This document shows, piece after piece, positions 42,257 through 51,734 of a stretch of DNA of 64,000 bases. A model generated the notes under the pieces. That model saw nothing but the letters and a program-made list of their open reading frames with translations. It made no database searches and was not told the origin of the DNA. How positions within the stretch are numbered: position 1 is the stretch's first letter; each line of letters opens with the position of its first letter. Both the position numbers and the translations under genes were made by a program. The stretch is from contig NZ_VFTZ01000018.1 of assembly GCF_006440775.1 (NCBI RefSeq), positions 1-64,000 of the forward strand. Reading direction: 5' to 3'. The stretch is from Mesorhizobium sp. B2-7-2 (GTDB lineage Bacteria > Pseudomonadota > Alphaproteobacteria > Rhizobiales > Rhizobiaceae).

Positions 42257-42871
42257 ATGAAAGCGTATCCCAAATATTTCGAGAAAATTCGAATTCGGCC
42301 GGAGAAGGACGCGGAGCTGAAGTCGCGCGCGCCGATCTGCCAGTGGGACGGCTGCAACGAGGCCGGCACGCATCGCGCGCCGGTCGGGCGCCTCAAGGAG
42401 GGCGAGTATTTTCGCTTCTGCTTCGACCATGTGCGCGAATACAACAAGGGCTTCAATTACTTCTCCGGCGTGTCGGACACTGAGATCGCCCGCTTCCAGA
42501 AGGAGGCGCTGACCGGCCACAGGCCGACATGGCGCATGGGCGCCAATGGCGGCGGAACGCGCTCGGCGCCGGATTTCGCGCAGCAGCGTTCGGGACGGGC
42601 CGGCTACTACAACCGCATGCGCGATCCCTTCAATCTGTTCAGCGGCGGAGCACGCGAGCCGCGCGAGCGCAAGGCAAAGCCACTTGAGGCCAAGGCGCTG
42701 GAAACGCTTGGCCTTGACACAAAGGCGACTGGTCAGGACATCAAGGCGCGCTATAAGGAACTCGTTAAGCGTCACCATCCGGATGCGAATGGCGGCGACA
42801 GAGGTTCGGAAGACCGGTTCCGCGATGTGCTGCAGGCCTATCGCGTGCTCAAGCAAGCAGGATTGTGCTGA
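42257..42871 (+). CDS. Small J-domain (DnaJ-like) protein
   Basis: 204 residues. The J domain is at the C-terminus (about 145-200), with the HPD motif in KRHHPDANGGD, so it can stimulate Hsp70 ATPase. The N-terminal part has two CxxC-like pairs (ICQWDGC and FCFDHV) that could bind metal, and no Gly/Phe region. The gene order bolA, J-domain gene, cobS is common in Rhizobiales. ATG 42257 (MKAYPKYFEKIR) is preferred over ATG 42248 because GGTGA precedes it. Confidence 0.88.
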   Translation: MKAYPKYFEKIRIRPEKDAELKSRAPICQWDGCNEAGTHRAPVGRLKEGEYFRFCFDHVREYNKGFNYFSGVSDTEIARFQKEALTGHRPTWRMGANGGGTRSAPDFAQQRSGRAGYYNRMRDPFNLFSGGAREPRERKAKPLEAKALETLGLDTKATGQDIKARYKELVKRHHPDANGGDRGSEDRFRDVLQAYRVLKQAGLC

Positions 42872-42894
42872 GCGGCCCCACGGTACCAAGTCGT

Positions 42895-42921
42895 TTTTCC
42901 AACTTTCATAAGGTTGGAAAA
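42895..42921. terminator. Hairpin between the J-domain gene and cobS
   Basis: TTTTCCAAC (42895-42903) pairs with GTTGGAAAA (42913-42921) around a 9-nt loop. It lies 23 bases after the J-domain gene stop and 75 before cobS. It lacks a T run after the stem, so it may be an attenuating hairpin and not a full terminator. Confidence 0.4.
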
Positions 42922-42996
42922 GGCTCTAAGACCGCCCCCGGACAAAATTGATTGCCGGCGAAACGCGGCGTTTCGCCCGTGGAGACGTTGATAGTG

Positions 42997-43983
42997 ATGA
43001 ACAAGGTCGATCGCGACATCGCCAACCTGCCCGACACGACGGTGTCGGTGAAGGAGAAATTCGGCTTCGATTCCAAGATGGTCGTTCCCGCCTATTCGGC
43101 GGCGACGGAGCATGTACCGGACATCGACCCGGATTATCTGTTCGACAAGGCGACGACATTGGCGATCCTCGCCGGCTTTGCCTACAACCGCCGCGTCATG
43201 GTGTCGGGCTATCACGGCACCGGCAAGTCGACGCATATCGAGCAGGTCGCGGCGCGGCTCAACTGGCCCTGCGTGCGCGTCAACCTCGACAGCCATGTCA
43301 GCCGCATCGACCTCGTCGGCAAGGATGCCATCGTCGTCAAGGAAGGGCTGCAGATCACTGAATTCCGCGACGGCATCCTACCCTGGGCCTATCAGCACAA
43401 TGTGGCGCTCTGCTTCGACGAATATGATGCCGGCCGTCCGGACGTGATGTTCGTCATCCAGCGCGTGCTGGAATCGTCGGGCCGCCTGACCCTGCTCGAC
43501 CAGAGCCGGGTCATCCGCCCGCACCCTGCATTCCGGCTGTTCGCCACCGCCAACACGGTCGGCCTCGGCGACACCACGGGCCTCTATCACGGTACGCAGC
43601 AGATCAACCAGGCGCAGATGGACCGCTGGTCGATCGTCACCACGCTCAATTACCTGCCGCACGACAATGAAGTGAACATCGTGCTGGCCAAGGCCAAGCA
43701 CTATCGCGACAGCAAGGGCAAGGACATCGTCAACAAGATGGTGCGCGTCGCCGACATGACGCGTTCGGCCTTCATCAACGGCGACCTGTCGACCGTAATG
43801 AGCCCGCGCACCGTCATCACCTGGGCCGAGAACGCCGAGATCTTCGGCGACATCGGCATGGCGTTCCGGCTGACCTTCCTCAACAAGTGCGACGAGCTGG
43901 AGCGTTCGGTGGTGGCCGAGTTCTACCAGCGCGCCTTCGGCGAGGATCTGCCGGAGAGCGCCGCGAACGTGGTGCTGGGGTAG
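42997..43983 (+). CDS. cobS: Cobaltochelatase subunit CobS
   Basis: 328 residues from ATG 42997 (MNKVDRDIANLPDTTVSVKEKFGFDS), matching the usual CobS N-terminus. AAA+ ATPase with Walker A GYHGTGKST (71-79) and Walker B ALCFDEYDAG; sensor region LFATANTVGLGD. With CobT and CobN it inserts cobalt into hydrogenobyrinic acid a,c-diamide in aerobic cobalamin synthesis. cobN is not in this window. An unrelated small gene separates it from cobT. Confidence 0.95.
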   Translation: MNKVDRDIANLPDTTVSVKEKFGFDSKMVVPAYSAATEHVPDIDPDYLFDKATTLAILAGFAYNRRVMVSGYHGTGKSTHIEQVAARLNWPCVRVNLDSHVSRIDLVGKDAIVVKEGLQITEFRDGILPWAYQHNVALCFDEYDAGRPDVMFVIQRVLESSGRLTLLDQSRVIRPHPAFRLFATANTVGLGDTTGLYHGTQQINQAQMDRWSIVTTLNYLPHDNEVNIVLAKAKHYRDSKGKDIVNKMVRVADMTRSAFINGDLSTVMSPRTVITWAENAEIFGDIGMAFRLTFLNKCDELERSVVAEFYQRAFGEDLPESAANVVLG

Positions 43984-43992
43984 GCGGAGCCC

Positions 43993-44463
43993 ATGCAACC
44001 AGCCCTGCGGACATTCCAGTGGGGTTTGCTGATTTTTTGCTTATCTGTCTGTCAGGTAGCTATGGCTCAAACCAACCCGTTCAAACCCGGGCAGATTTGG
44101 ACTTACCGCGGAGCGGTACCTGCTTCATCTCGGGTAATCGTCGGTGCGGTTGACAGCTTCGATGGCAATCAACAGGCCATCGTGTCGATCTCTGTTACAG
44201 ACGCGCCGATACCGACCGGCGAAAAACAACTGCAAACCGTTTCTCATATGCCCATTTCGGCGGAAGCTCTGAGAGCAAGTGTCGTTGAACTTGAAGGCGT
44301 CGCTCCGATCCCAAGTGGTTTTGAAAATGGATACCGTCAGTGGCGACAGGCTTATGACTCCGGAAAAGGGGGCTATTTCACAATTCCGGTGAAGGAAATT
44401 GTCGGAATTCTCCGTACTCAGTTTGACCAGCCGACACCAATCCAACAGCCGGAACTAAAATAG
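43993..44463 (+). CDS. Small exported hypothetical protein between cobS and cobT
   Basis: 156 residues with a signal peptide (hydrophobic WGLLIFCLSVCQVAMA, cleavage after MAQ region). The mature part is about 130 residues, beginning FKPGQIWTYRG, with no recognised domain. Base composition is visibly more AT-rich than cobS and cobT, and codon use differs (many CTG-poor, A/T-ending codons), which suggests recent acquisition. It lies 9 bases after cobS and 9 before cobT, so it is within the operon. Confidence 0.8.
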   Translation: MQPALRTFQWGLLIFCLSVCQVAMAQTNPFKPGQIWTYRGAVPASSRVIVGAVDSFDGNQQAIVSISVTDAPIPTGEKQLQTVSHMPISAEALRASVVELEGVAPIPSGFENGYRQWRQAYDSGKGGYFTIPVKEIVGILRTQFDQPTPIQQPELK

Positions 44464-44472
44464 AGACGTATC

Positions 44473-46371
44473 ATGGCGGGTCCAGGCGACAACACGCGCA
44501 ACAAGCCGAAGAACGGGTCTGAAGCCGACAGCTTCAAGCGCGCGGTGACCGTCTGCATGCGCGCCGTCGCCGGCGACAAGGACCTCGAGGTCGGTTTTGC
44601 CAAGGACCGGCCGGCTTTGGCCGGCAACCGCGCTCGCCTGCCCGAACTGCCGAAGAAAGCGTCCCGCAATGACATTGCGATCACGCGCGGCCTGGGCGAT
44701 TCCATGGCGCTGAAGCGCGCCTGCCACGATCAGCGCATCCACAACAGGCTGGCGCCGGAAGGCAAGCTAGCGCGTTCCATCTTCGACGCGGTCGAGCAGG
44801 CGCGCGTCGAGGCGATCGGCAGCCGCGCCATGCAGGGCGTGGCCGATAATATCGGCTCGATGCTTGAGGACAAATACGCCAAGGCGAACCTCGTCGACGT
44901 CAGGGACAAGGCGGACGCGCCGCTCGAGGAAGCGATTGCGCTGATGGTGCGCGAGAAGCTCACCGGACGTTCCGTGCCGAAGAGCGGTGAGCGGCTGGTC
45001 GATCTCTGGCGCCCCTGGATCGAGGAGAAGGCGAGCAGCGACCTAGAGGGCCTGTCGGCCAAGCTCGAGGACCAGCAGGCCTTTGCCCGCGTCGTGCGCG
45101 ACATGCTGGTTTCCATGGAAATGGCCGAGCAACTCGGCGAGGACCAGGAAACCGACGACTCGGAGGAAAACGAAGAGAACGAGCAGCAGGGCGAGGAACA
45201 GAGCGAGGAAGGCGGCGAGGAGGATTCAGGCTCCGAGCAGTCGCAGTCGGAAGATGCCGAAGCCTCCGCCGACGACGAAGAGTCGGCCGAGACCGAAGCG
45301 ACCGACGCCACCTCCGACGACCTGTCCGATGAGGACGACGCCGACGCCGAGACGCCGGGCGAGGCCAAGCGAAACGACAACCCGTTCCTGAACCTGCCGA
45401 AAGAGATCGACTACAAGGTCTTCACCACCGCCTTCGACGAGACGGTAGGCGCCGAGGAACTTTGCGAGGAAGAGGAGCTCGACCGGCTGCGCGCCTTCCT
45501 CGACAAGCAGCTTGCCAACCTTTCCGGAGTCGTCGGGCGGCTCGCCAACCGGCTGCAGCGCCGGCTGATGGCGCAGCAGAACCGCTCCTGGGATTTTGAC
45601 CTGGAGGAAGGCTATCTCGATCCGGCCCGCCTGGTGCGCGTCGTCATCGACCCGATGCAGCCGCTGTCCTTCAAGCAGGAGCGCGACACCAAGTTCCGCG
45701 ACACGGTGGTGTCGCTGGTGCTCGACAATTCGGGCTCCATGCGCGGCCGGCCGATCACCGTCGCCGCGACCTGCGCCGACATTCTGGCGCGCACACTGGA
45801 GCGCTGCGGGGTTTCGGTCGAAATCCTCGGCTTCACCACGCGGGCGTGGAAAGGCGGGCAGGCGCGCGAGAAGTGGCTGAAGGATGGCAAGCCGCCTAAC
45901 CCCGGCCGGCTCAACGACCTGCGCCACATCATCTATAAATCCGCCGATCATCCGTGGCGGCGCGCGCGGCGCAATCTCGGGCTGATGATGCGCGAGGGCC
46001 TGCTCAAGGAAAACATCGACGGCGAGGCGCTGCTATGGGCGCATAACCGGCTGATCGGCCGGCCCGAGCAGCGCAAGATCCTGATGATGATCTCGGATGG
46101 CGCGCCGGTCGACGATTCCACGCTGTCGGTCAATCCGGGCAATTACCTGGAACGCCATCTGCGGGCGGTCATCGAGTTGATCGAGACGCGCTCGCCGGTC
46201 GAGCTGCTGGCGATCGGCATCGGCCACGACGTCACGCGCTATTATCGCCGCGCCGTCACCATCGTCGATGCCGAGGAACTCGCCGGCGCCATGACCGAGC
46301 AGCTCGCCTCGCTGTTCGGCGAGGAAAGCGCGCGCGACACGCGGCGCGGCGGATTGCGACGCGCCGGATGA
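44473..46371 (+). CDS. cobT: Cobaltochelatase subunit CobT
   Basis: 632 residues. The N-terminal domain is followed by a very acidic Glu/Ser/Asp-rich stretch (about 220-303) and a C-terminal von Willebrand A domain with MIDAS LVLDNSGSMRG. CobT forms a chaperone-like ring with CobS that drives CobN. The last four bases overlap the start of the phytase-like gene (ATGA). Confidence 0.95.
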   Translation: MAGPGDNTRNKPKNGSEADSFKRAVTVCMRAVAGDKDLEVGFAKDRPALAGNRARLPELPKKASRNDIAITRGLGDSMALKRACHDQRIHNRLAPEGKLARSIFDAVEQARVEAIGSRAMQGVADNIGSMLEDKYAKANLVDVRDKADAPLEEAIALMVREKLTGRSVPKSGERLVDLWRPWIEEKASSDLEGLSAKLEDQQAFARVVRDMLVSMEMAEQLGEDQETDDSEENEENEQQGEEQSEEGGEEDSGSEQSQSEDAEASADDEESAETEATDATSDDLSDEDDADAETPGEAKRNDNPFLNLPKEIDYKVFTTAFDETVGAEELCEEEELDRLRAFLDKQLANLSGVVGRLANRLQRRLMAQQNRSWDFDLEEGYLDPARLVRVVIDPMQPLSFKQERDTKFRDTVVSLVLDNSGSMRGRPITVAATCADILARTLERCGVSVEILGFTTRAWKGGQAREKWLKDGKPPNPGRLNDLRHIIYKSADHPWRRARRNLGLMMREGLLKENIDGEALLWAHNRLIGRPEQRKILMMISDGAPVDDSTLSVNPGNYLERHLRAVIELIETRSPVELLAIGIGHDVTRYYRRAVTIVDAEELAGAMTEQLASLFGEESARDTRRGGLRRAG

Positions 46372-47384
46372 TCCTTTCGGGGCGGTGTGCGCGGCGGACG
46401 CTTTTCGCCTGCGTGCTGGCCTGCGCATCGCCGGCAGTTGCCGTTCCGGGAACTCCCGTCGAAACAATCGAGATTTCGGCGCGGCCGATCAGCCAGTTCC
46501 ATATCGGCCGCGACGAGACGCGGTTCGGCCCGCTTGAATTCGTTGGCGGGCTGGAGATGACTTCGCAGGCGCGCGATTTCGGCGCGCTGTCGGCCTTTCG
46601 CTTTCTGAAGCCGGGCAGCGATTTCATCGGCGTCACCGACACCGGCTTCTGGTTCTTCGGCACGATCACCCATGACGCCGACCGACGTCCGTCCGGCGTT
46701 TCGAACTTCCGCCTGCAGCAGATGGTCGACGCTTCGGGCCGGCCGATCGACCGGAAATGGGAGGCCGACGCGGAAGGACTCGCGGTCAGGGACGGTATCG
46801 CCACCGTCGGCTTTGAGCGCGACCAGCGCGTCGCCCAGTTCAAGATCGATCCCGACAATATGAAAGCCCCGGTCAGGCAGCTCGACTATCAGGTCCCCGC
46901 CGAGGAGCTGCGCCAGAACCGCGGTTTCGAGACCGTCACCCATGCCAACGCTTATGGGCAGCACGCGGGCGGCCTGATCGTGGTCTCGGAGAGGAGCCTC
47001 GATGAAGCTGGCAACGTCTATGCCGCCATCATCGAGGGGCCGCATAAGGGCGTCTTCACCGTCAGACGCGACGGCGATTTCGACGTAACCGACGGCGCCT
47101 TCCTGCCGGACGGCGATCTGCTGCTGCTGGAGCGCAGTTTTTCGATCGCGCGCGGGGTGAAGATGCGGCTGCGGCGCATCTATGGCGAAAGCGTCGAGAA
47201 GGGCGCGGTCGCCGACGGGCCGGTGCTGATGGAGGCCGATATGGGCTACCAGATCGACAATATGGAAGGGCTCGACGTCTGGACCCGCGACGACGGCGCG
47301 CTGATGGTGTCGCTGATATCCGACGACAACCATTCGATCCTGCAGCGCAACCTCTACCTGGAATTCATCCTGCACCAGGATTGA
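46368..47384 (+). CDS. Exported esterase-like phytase-family protein
   Basis: 338 residues with a signal peptide (LFACVLACASPAVA). The mature part is a predicted beta-propeller of the esterase-like phytase domain family: LEFVGGLEMTS, FIGVTDTGFWF, DAEGLAVRDG, LPDGDLLLLERSF and DNMEGLDVW. Real phytase activity is unproven for this family. Coupled to cobT by a four-base overlap, an arrangement common in Rhizobiales. Confidence 0.85.
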   Translation: MILSGRCARRTLFACVLACASPAVAVPGTPVETIEISARPISQFHIGRDETRFGPLEFVGGLEMTSQARDFGALSAFRFLKPGSDFIGVTDTGFWFFGTITHDADRRPSGVSNFRLQQMVDASGRPIDRKWEADAEGLAVRDGIATVGFERDQRVAQFKIDPDNMKAPVRQLDYQVPAEELRQNRGFETVTHANAYGQHAGGLIVVSERSLDEAGNVYAAIIEGPHKGVFTVRRDGDFDVTDGAFLPDGDLLLLERSFSIARGVKMRLRRIYGESVEKGAVADGPVLMEADMGYQIDNMEGLDVWTRDDGALMVSLISDDNHSILQRNLYLEFILHQD

Positions 47385-47435
47385 CGACGGCTGGCCGGCA
47401 TGGATTCAGCCGTGCCGACGGCGGGCGCCGAGAGA

Positions 47436-48239
47436 TTACCGGCCGACGTGGCGGACTTCGTTCATCACGAAATTGGCCGCGCGCTTGCTCCGGTTGCGGA
47501 TCTTGAGCGTCGCGGTGTTGTCCACGAAATAGGTGTGAAGGATGCTGTCGCGGGTGCGGACTTCCGGTCCGACGGTGTCGACCGCGTGCCAGGTGTCGGT
47601 GCCGACCGCAAAGGCGTAGCCGGTGTTCGGCGAAAACGACATCCGGTGCGAATTCTCGAAACGCCCGTCCGGCATGCGCTCGGCGAAGCGGGTGCCGATA
47701 TGGTTGATCGAGTCGTCCTCCGGCAGGTAGAACTGGACCGTGATCCCTTTCCATTTCGTGTCGGTGTGGAAGCCGATCTTGTAGCCCGCCACGTCGCGCG
47801 TCAGCATCGGCACCGGATACATGCCGACCTTCATGAAGTCCGAGCCGAACCGGCGCTCCAAGCCCGGGGCAAGGCGGCGCATGAATGCGTCCTTCAGCTG
47901 CGGCGCATGCAATGCCTTGCCAACCAGGGACCAAATCGCCCGCTTCTCCTGCGGCAGATGGCGGATGTATTCGGGGTAGAGGTCGATCTTGATGCGCGTC
48001 GGGGTGCCGTCGGCCTTGATATTCACATTGTTGCGCCCCTTGAGCGCACGATATTCGCGCGCCTCCGGCATGGCGGCGCGCATGCGCTGATAAAGGTCCG
48101 CCGGGAAAACATCGGTCATTTCCAGATGCCAGAAAGGCTTTTCCACAAAGGCGGCGCGGTTCACGGCGTCCACCATGTGGGAGATAACATGCTGCAGCGT
48201 GGCTGATGCTGGCGCCGCCGCGCCCTCTATGGCCGACAT
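47436..48239 (-). CDS. 2-oxoglutarate/Fe(II)-dependent oxygenase-like protein
   Basis: 267 residues. Candidate iron ligands are His158-x-Asp160 (GFHTDTKWKG) and His218 (TDTWHAVDTV), with Arg228 or Arg230 as the oxoglutarate anchor, spaced as in the double-stranded beta-helix oxygenases. No specific substrate family is recognised. GGGGAGA precedes the ATG. Upstream (48275-48291) a short ATTCAA-N5-TTGAAT palindrome could be an operator. Confidence 0.75.
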   Translation of the reverse strand: MSAIEGAAAPASATLQHVISHMVDAVNRAAFVEKPFWHLEMTDVFPADLYQRMRAAMPEAREYRALKGRNNVNIKADGTPTRIKIDLYPEYIRHLPQEKRAIWSLVGKALHAPQLKDAFMRRLAPGLERRFGSDFMKVGMYPVPMLTRDVAGYKIGFHTDTKWKGITVQFYLPEDDSINHIGTRFAERMPDGRFENSHRMSFSPNTGYAFAVGTDTWHAVDTVGPEVRTRDSILHTYFVDNTATLKIRNRSKRAANFVMNEVRHVGR

Positions 48240-48459
48240 GGATGTCTTCTCCCCAAGCTAAAACCCCGAATTCAAATTTCTTGAATACATATATCGCCGC
48301 CCGAGCGAAATGCTAACCAAAGCACAGGCTGGACTGCAACGATTCACGGACTGATTTCGATAGCGGTTTTCTAAATCACGCAGTGAAATTGCATCAGCGC
48401 AAAGCAGGCGTGTTGCGAGGGGCGCTGTCGACGATGCTGATATGGCCGCGGGCCGATAT

Positions 48460-50235
48460 TCAACGGACCTTGTAGATCTCGATCGGCTTTCCGGCGGTAG
48501 ACTGGTCCAGTTCGAGCCATTCCGGCAGGTCGCCCCGCAGCAACGCCGCGACAAAACCCTTCGGCGCGTCCAGAGCCAGCGATATCTCTTCCGTGTTGCC
48601 GCGGCAGATCGCGACTAGCCCGACATGCTCGCGTTCGATGACGGCGCGGGCGGCGTCCGGCGTCCCCATGAACGCGTCGAGCATGGCGAGATTGCCGCCG
48701 ACATTGCGGTGGTAAGGGCCGGCCAGCGCCCGGTGGCCGGTGAACGTCAATATTCCTGAGCCGAGATTGGACGAGGCAAGCACCGTCGTCGCGGGCATCG
48801 CGGCAAGATCGTGGAAGTCGCCCGGCTTGCCGCAGGTCACGGCATGGTCGGGGTCGGAATTAACCCGCTGCGGCGCCTGCTGGACCACGGACTGCGCCGC
48901 CACCGCGACCCCGGCCCACGTCGCGTTGAGCGAGACCAGCCACGCCATGACGATGCCGGTGGAAAGGCGCCACGAGGGCGCGGCGTTCGCCCGCAGGCGG
49001 ATTCTCGCGATCCAGGCCGAGAGCGGCAGCACGGCGAAGGCGACGGAGAATGTCGAGCCACGCACCTGCCAAAGGCTGACGCCGAAGGCGGCGACGAGCA
49101 GGATGGCGGCGAGCACCTCGGCGCGGCGCAGGCGACGGGTTCGGAGCTGAAAGCCGACCAGCAGGATCGCGATGAAGGGGGTCACATAGCGCGCCGCCAT
49201 CAGCTTCGGCTGGTGGATAGCGACGCTCCAGAAGGGCTGCGCTTCGACCACGTCGGCCAGCCAATAAATGCGGATACGTTCGTCCATGCCTGCATAGGGC
49301 GATGCCAGGCATTGTGGGAAGAACACGATCACAACGACCGCGACCACCGCCATCAGCGCCAGCATCGAAACCAGCCGCGCCCGGCGGCTGGATGCGGCAA
49401 AGGTACTGGCGATCACGAGGCCGAAGCCGGACAATGCGGCAACAGCGAACTGGAAGGAGGAGAAGGCGTCGCATTGGGCCACGCCCCAGTCGGCCGGCCG
49501 GATGGTCGCCACGAAGACCAGAGAGGCGATGCCGGCAAATCCGAGGCCGAAGCCTCGCGCCGTGACGCGCTCCTTGTCGTCGAGGATGAACAGGACAGCG
49601 GCGCAGATGCCGAGCACCGCCACATAGGGAGCGGTCTCCATGCCGACCGCGAGCGTCAGGCTAGCGCAAATACCCGACAGAAGGGCAGCGGGCCGCCAGG
49701 AGGGCACTTCCATCAGAAGCCAGAGGCTGGCCGCCGTCAGCAACAGCTGGACGTTGTGGTGATCGATCACCCCCGGGCTGTAGATCACCAGATAGAACAG
49801 CGCCGCCGTCGACAGGATGACTGCCGGCATCGCGACATTCGCAGCGGCGAAGCGCTGCGAGGCGCGCATGAGCACGAATATGGTCAGCCCGTAGAGGAGG
49901 GTCGGCCAGATGATCTGCGCGGCGCGCTCGGCGGTGGCCGTGCTGGCGCCCAGCGCATCGAAGGCCATGATGATCAGCGCGAGCGGCGTATCGACAAGCC
50001 GCGACCAATGCATGACGAAGCCGCCCGAGGTTCCCATCCTGTATTGGTGGAGATCGAACCAGCCCTGCCCGCCGAGCAGGTCGCGAACCTCGACCAGCCG
50101 CAGCATGCTGTCATTGTCGGCGCCATAGTCGCCGAGGGTTGGAAAACCGGAAACGGCGTTGATCGTCAGCACCACCAGCGTAGCGCACAGCGCAAGCAGA
50201 AGGTCGTTTTTCCAACCGTTGCCTGGCATGGTCAT
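48460..50235 (-). CDS. GT-C-like polytopic membrane protein
   Basis: 591 residues with about 11-13 membrane spans. The first periplasmic loop carries LGDYGADNDSMLRLVEVRDL (Asp36, Asp40, Asp42), a position and pattern like the acidic motif of GT-C glycosyltransferases and oligosaccharyltransferases. A soluble C-terminal part of about 120 residues follows. It probably transfers a sugar or glycan from a lipid carrier in the periplasm, but acceptor and donor are unknown. No glycan operon surrounds it. Confidence 0.65.
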   Translation of the reverse strand: MTMPGNGWKNDLLLALCATLVVLTINAVSGFPTLGDYGADNDSMLRLVEVRDLLGGQGWFDLHQYRMGTSGGFVMHWSRLVDTPLALIIMAFDALGASTATAERAAQIIWPTLLYGLTIFVLMRASQRFAAANVAMPAVILSTAALFYLVIYSPGVIDHHNVQLLLTAASLWLLMEVPSWRPAALLSGICASLTLAVGMETAPYVAVLGICAAVLFILDDKERVTARGFGLGFAGIASLVFVATIRPADWGVAQCDAFSSFQFAVAALSGFGLVIASTFAASSRRARLVSMLALMAVVAVVVIVFFPQCLASPYAGMDERIRIYWLADVVEAQPFWSVAIHQPKLMAARYVTPFIAILLVGFQLRTRRLRRAEVLAAILLVAAFGVSLWQVRGSTFSVAFAVLPLSAWIARIRLRANAAPSWRLSTGIVMAWLVSLNATWAGVAVAAQSVVQQAPQRVNSDPDHAVTCGKPGDFHDLAAMPATTVLASSNLGSGILTFTGHRALAGPYHRNVGGNLAMLDAFMGTPDAARAVIEREHVGLVAICRGNTEEISLALDAPKGFVAALLRGDLPEWLELDQSTAGKPIEIYKVR

Positions 50236-50349
50236 GCTGGTCGCGATGCCCTGGAGAATTTTCGCGATCCTGCACGATCGGGCGTAACAAAGCGTAAAGC
50301 CGCCGCGGCTGTAGCTGAAAGGGTCAGGCCTGGTTGGCTGCGATCCAGA

Positions 50350-51024
50350 TCACAGCCCCTTGGCTGCGATCCAGATGACGTGGCGGGCGCCGCGCTTGCC
50401 GTTGGCCCGGATGTTGATCTCCTCGACCGCGAAGCCGGCCTGTTTCAGCCGCCGGGTGAAGCCGCTGTCCGGCCCTTGCGACCAGATCGCCAGCACGCCG
50501 CCGGGCTTCAACGCGGCGCGCGCGGCCGCAAGGCCGGCGGCGCCATAGAGCGTGTCATTGCCCTTGTGGACGATGCCTTCCGGACCATTGTCGACATCGA
50601 GCAGGATCGCGTCCCAGGCGGCTTTCTCCGCCCCTATCACCTGGCCGACATCGGCCTCGCGAATGGTGACGCGGGGATCGTCGAGGCAGCCACCGAAGAT
50701 TTCCGCCATGGGGCCGCGTGCCCAGGCGACGACCGCGGGGACGAGTTCGGCAACGGTGACGGCAGCGTCTCGATCGAGCGCGGCGAGAGCGGCGCGCAAG
50801 GTGAAGCCCATGCCGAGCCCGCCGATAAGGATGCTTGGCCGCTCGCGTCCGGCGATACGCTGGCAGGAAAGCCTGGCCAGCGCTTCCTCGGAGCCGCTGA
50901 GGCGGCTGTTCATCAGCTCGTTGGTGCCGAGCATGATCGAGAATTCAGCGCCGCGCCGCTTCAGGCGCAGCTCCTGGCCGCCATCGGGCGTGCGGGCGGA
51001 GTCAAGCTGAACCCAGGGGATCAC
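50350..51024 (-). CDS. Spermidine-synthase-like methyltransferase-fold protein
   Basis: 224 residues from a GTG at 51024 (MIPWVQLDSARTPDGGQ). The Rossmann motif is IGGLGMGFTLR (about 67-77), with a second acidic box in AILLDVDNGPEG and a Tyr-rich YGAAGLAAARAALKPGGVLAIWSQ segment. It resembles spermidine synthases but lacks their N-terminal beta-hairpin domain in full, so aminopropyl transfer is not assured. It follows yhhQ on the same strand after 29 bases. Confidence 0.7.
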   Translation of the reverse strand: MIPWVQLDSARTPDGGQELRLKRRGAEFSIMLGTNELMNSRLSGSEEALARLSCQRIAGRERPSILIGGLGMGFTLRAALAALDRDAAVTVAELVPAVVAWARGPMAEIFGGCLDDPRVTIREADVGQVIGAEKAAWDAILLDVDNGPEGIVHKGNDTLYGAAGLAAARAALKPGGVLAIWSQGPDSGFTRRLKQAGFAVEEINIRANGKRGARHVIWIAAKGL

Positions 51025-51053
51025 GGCCTGATTCCGCTTGCCGGGTTCATGGC

Positions 51054-51734
51054 CTAGAACGCGACTGCCGGCTGGCTCCAGCGCGCAGCGAGCAGCCGGT
51101 AGGGGATCAGCGCCACCACGGCGATGATCAGCTTCACCGAAAGGTCGCCGAGCGCCCAGGAGACCCAGCGCATCGTCTCGACCGGCAGCACGCCCACCAG
51201 CGGCGCGGTCTCCAGCGCGAAGCTGTCGTTGGGACCGGCAAAGGCGAAGGCGGCGGAGAAGGCGACGCCGAAGAAAACGACGGTGTCGAAGATGGAGCCG
51301 ACCAGCGTGCCGACGATCGGCGCGCGCCACCAGCTCTGCCGGCGCAGCCGGTTGAAGACGGTAACGTCGAGCAATTGCGCGGCGAGGAAGGCAGCTCCCG
51401 AGGCGGCTGCGATGCGCACCAGCCGGTCGGCGGCGGTTTCGAACTCGATCAGCCCGTGACGGAACAGGAAGGGAGGGATCAGGATCGAACAGGTCACCGC
51501 GGTCATGAAGCCGACGAACACCACCTTGCGCGCCACGGCCGGGCCGTAGCGGCGGTTGGCGAGGTCGGTGACCAGGAAGGAGAAAGGATAGGTGAAGGCG
51601 CCCCAGGTCAGCAGGTCCGCCAGCGACAGGCCGCCGACTTGGCCCTGCATCGGGAACTGCACGAGGATGTTCGACGCCACGACGACAAGCGCCATGGCGG
51701 CCACGAAGGGCAAATATCGCGTCGGGAAATACAT
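51054..51734 (-). CDS. yhhQ: Queuosine precursor transporter (VUT family, YhhQ)
   Basis: 226 residues, about six membrane spans. Family segments include LVVVASNILVQFP, FTYPFSFLVTDLANRRYG, ARKVVFVGF and VDTVVFFG-like VGSIFDTVVFFGVAF. YhhQ takes up 7-cyano- or 7-aminomethyl-7-deazaguanine for queuosine in tRNA. The ATG directly follows an A7 tract that is the tail of a preQ1-I-like aptamer, which supports the assignment and implies feedback control. No ordinary ribosome site is present. Confidence 0.88.
   Translation of the reverse strand: MYFPTRYLPFVAAMALVVVASNILVQFPMQGQVGGLSLADLLTWGAFTYPFSFLVTDLANRRYGPAVARKVVFVGFMTAVTCSILIPPFLFRHGLIEFETAADRLVRIAAASGAAFLAAQLLDVTVFNRLRRQSWWRAPIVGTLVGSIFDTVVFFGVAFSAAFAFAGPNDSFALETAPLVGVLPVETMRWVSWALGDLSVKLIIAVVALIPYRLLAARWSQPAVAF

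Noticed and set aside
48258..48554. Minus-strand frame upstream of the 2OG oxygenase
   Set aside because: Ser/Arg/Cys-rich product overlapping the end of the GT-C gene in another phase, with no ribosome site.
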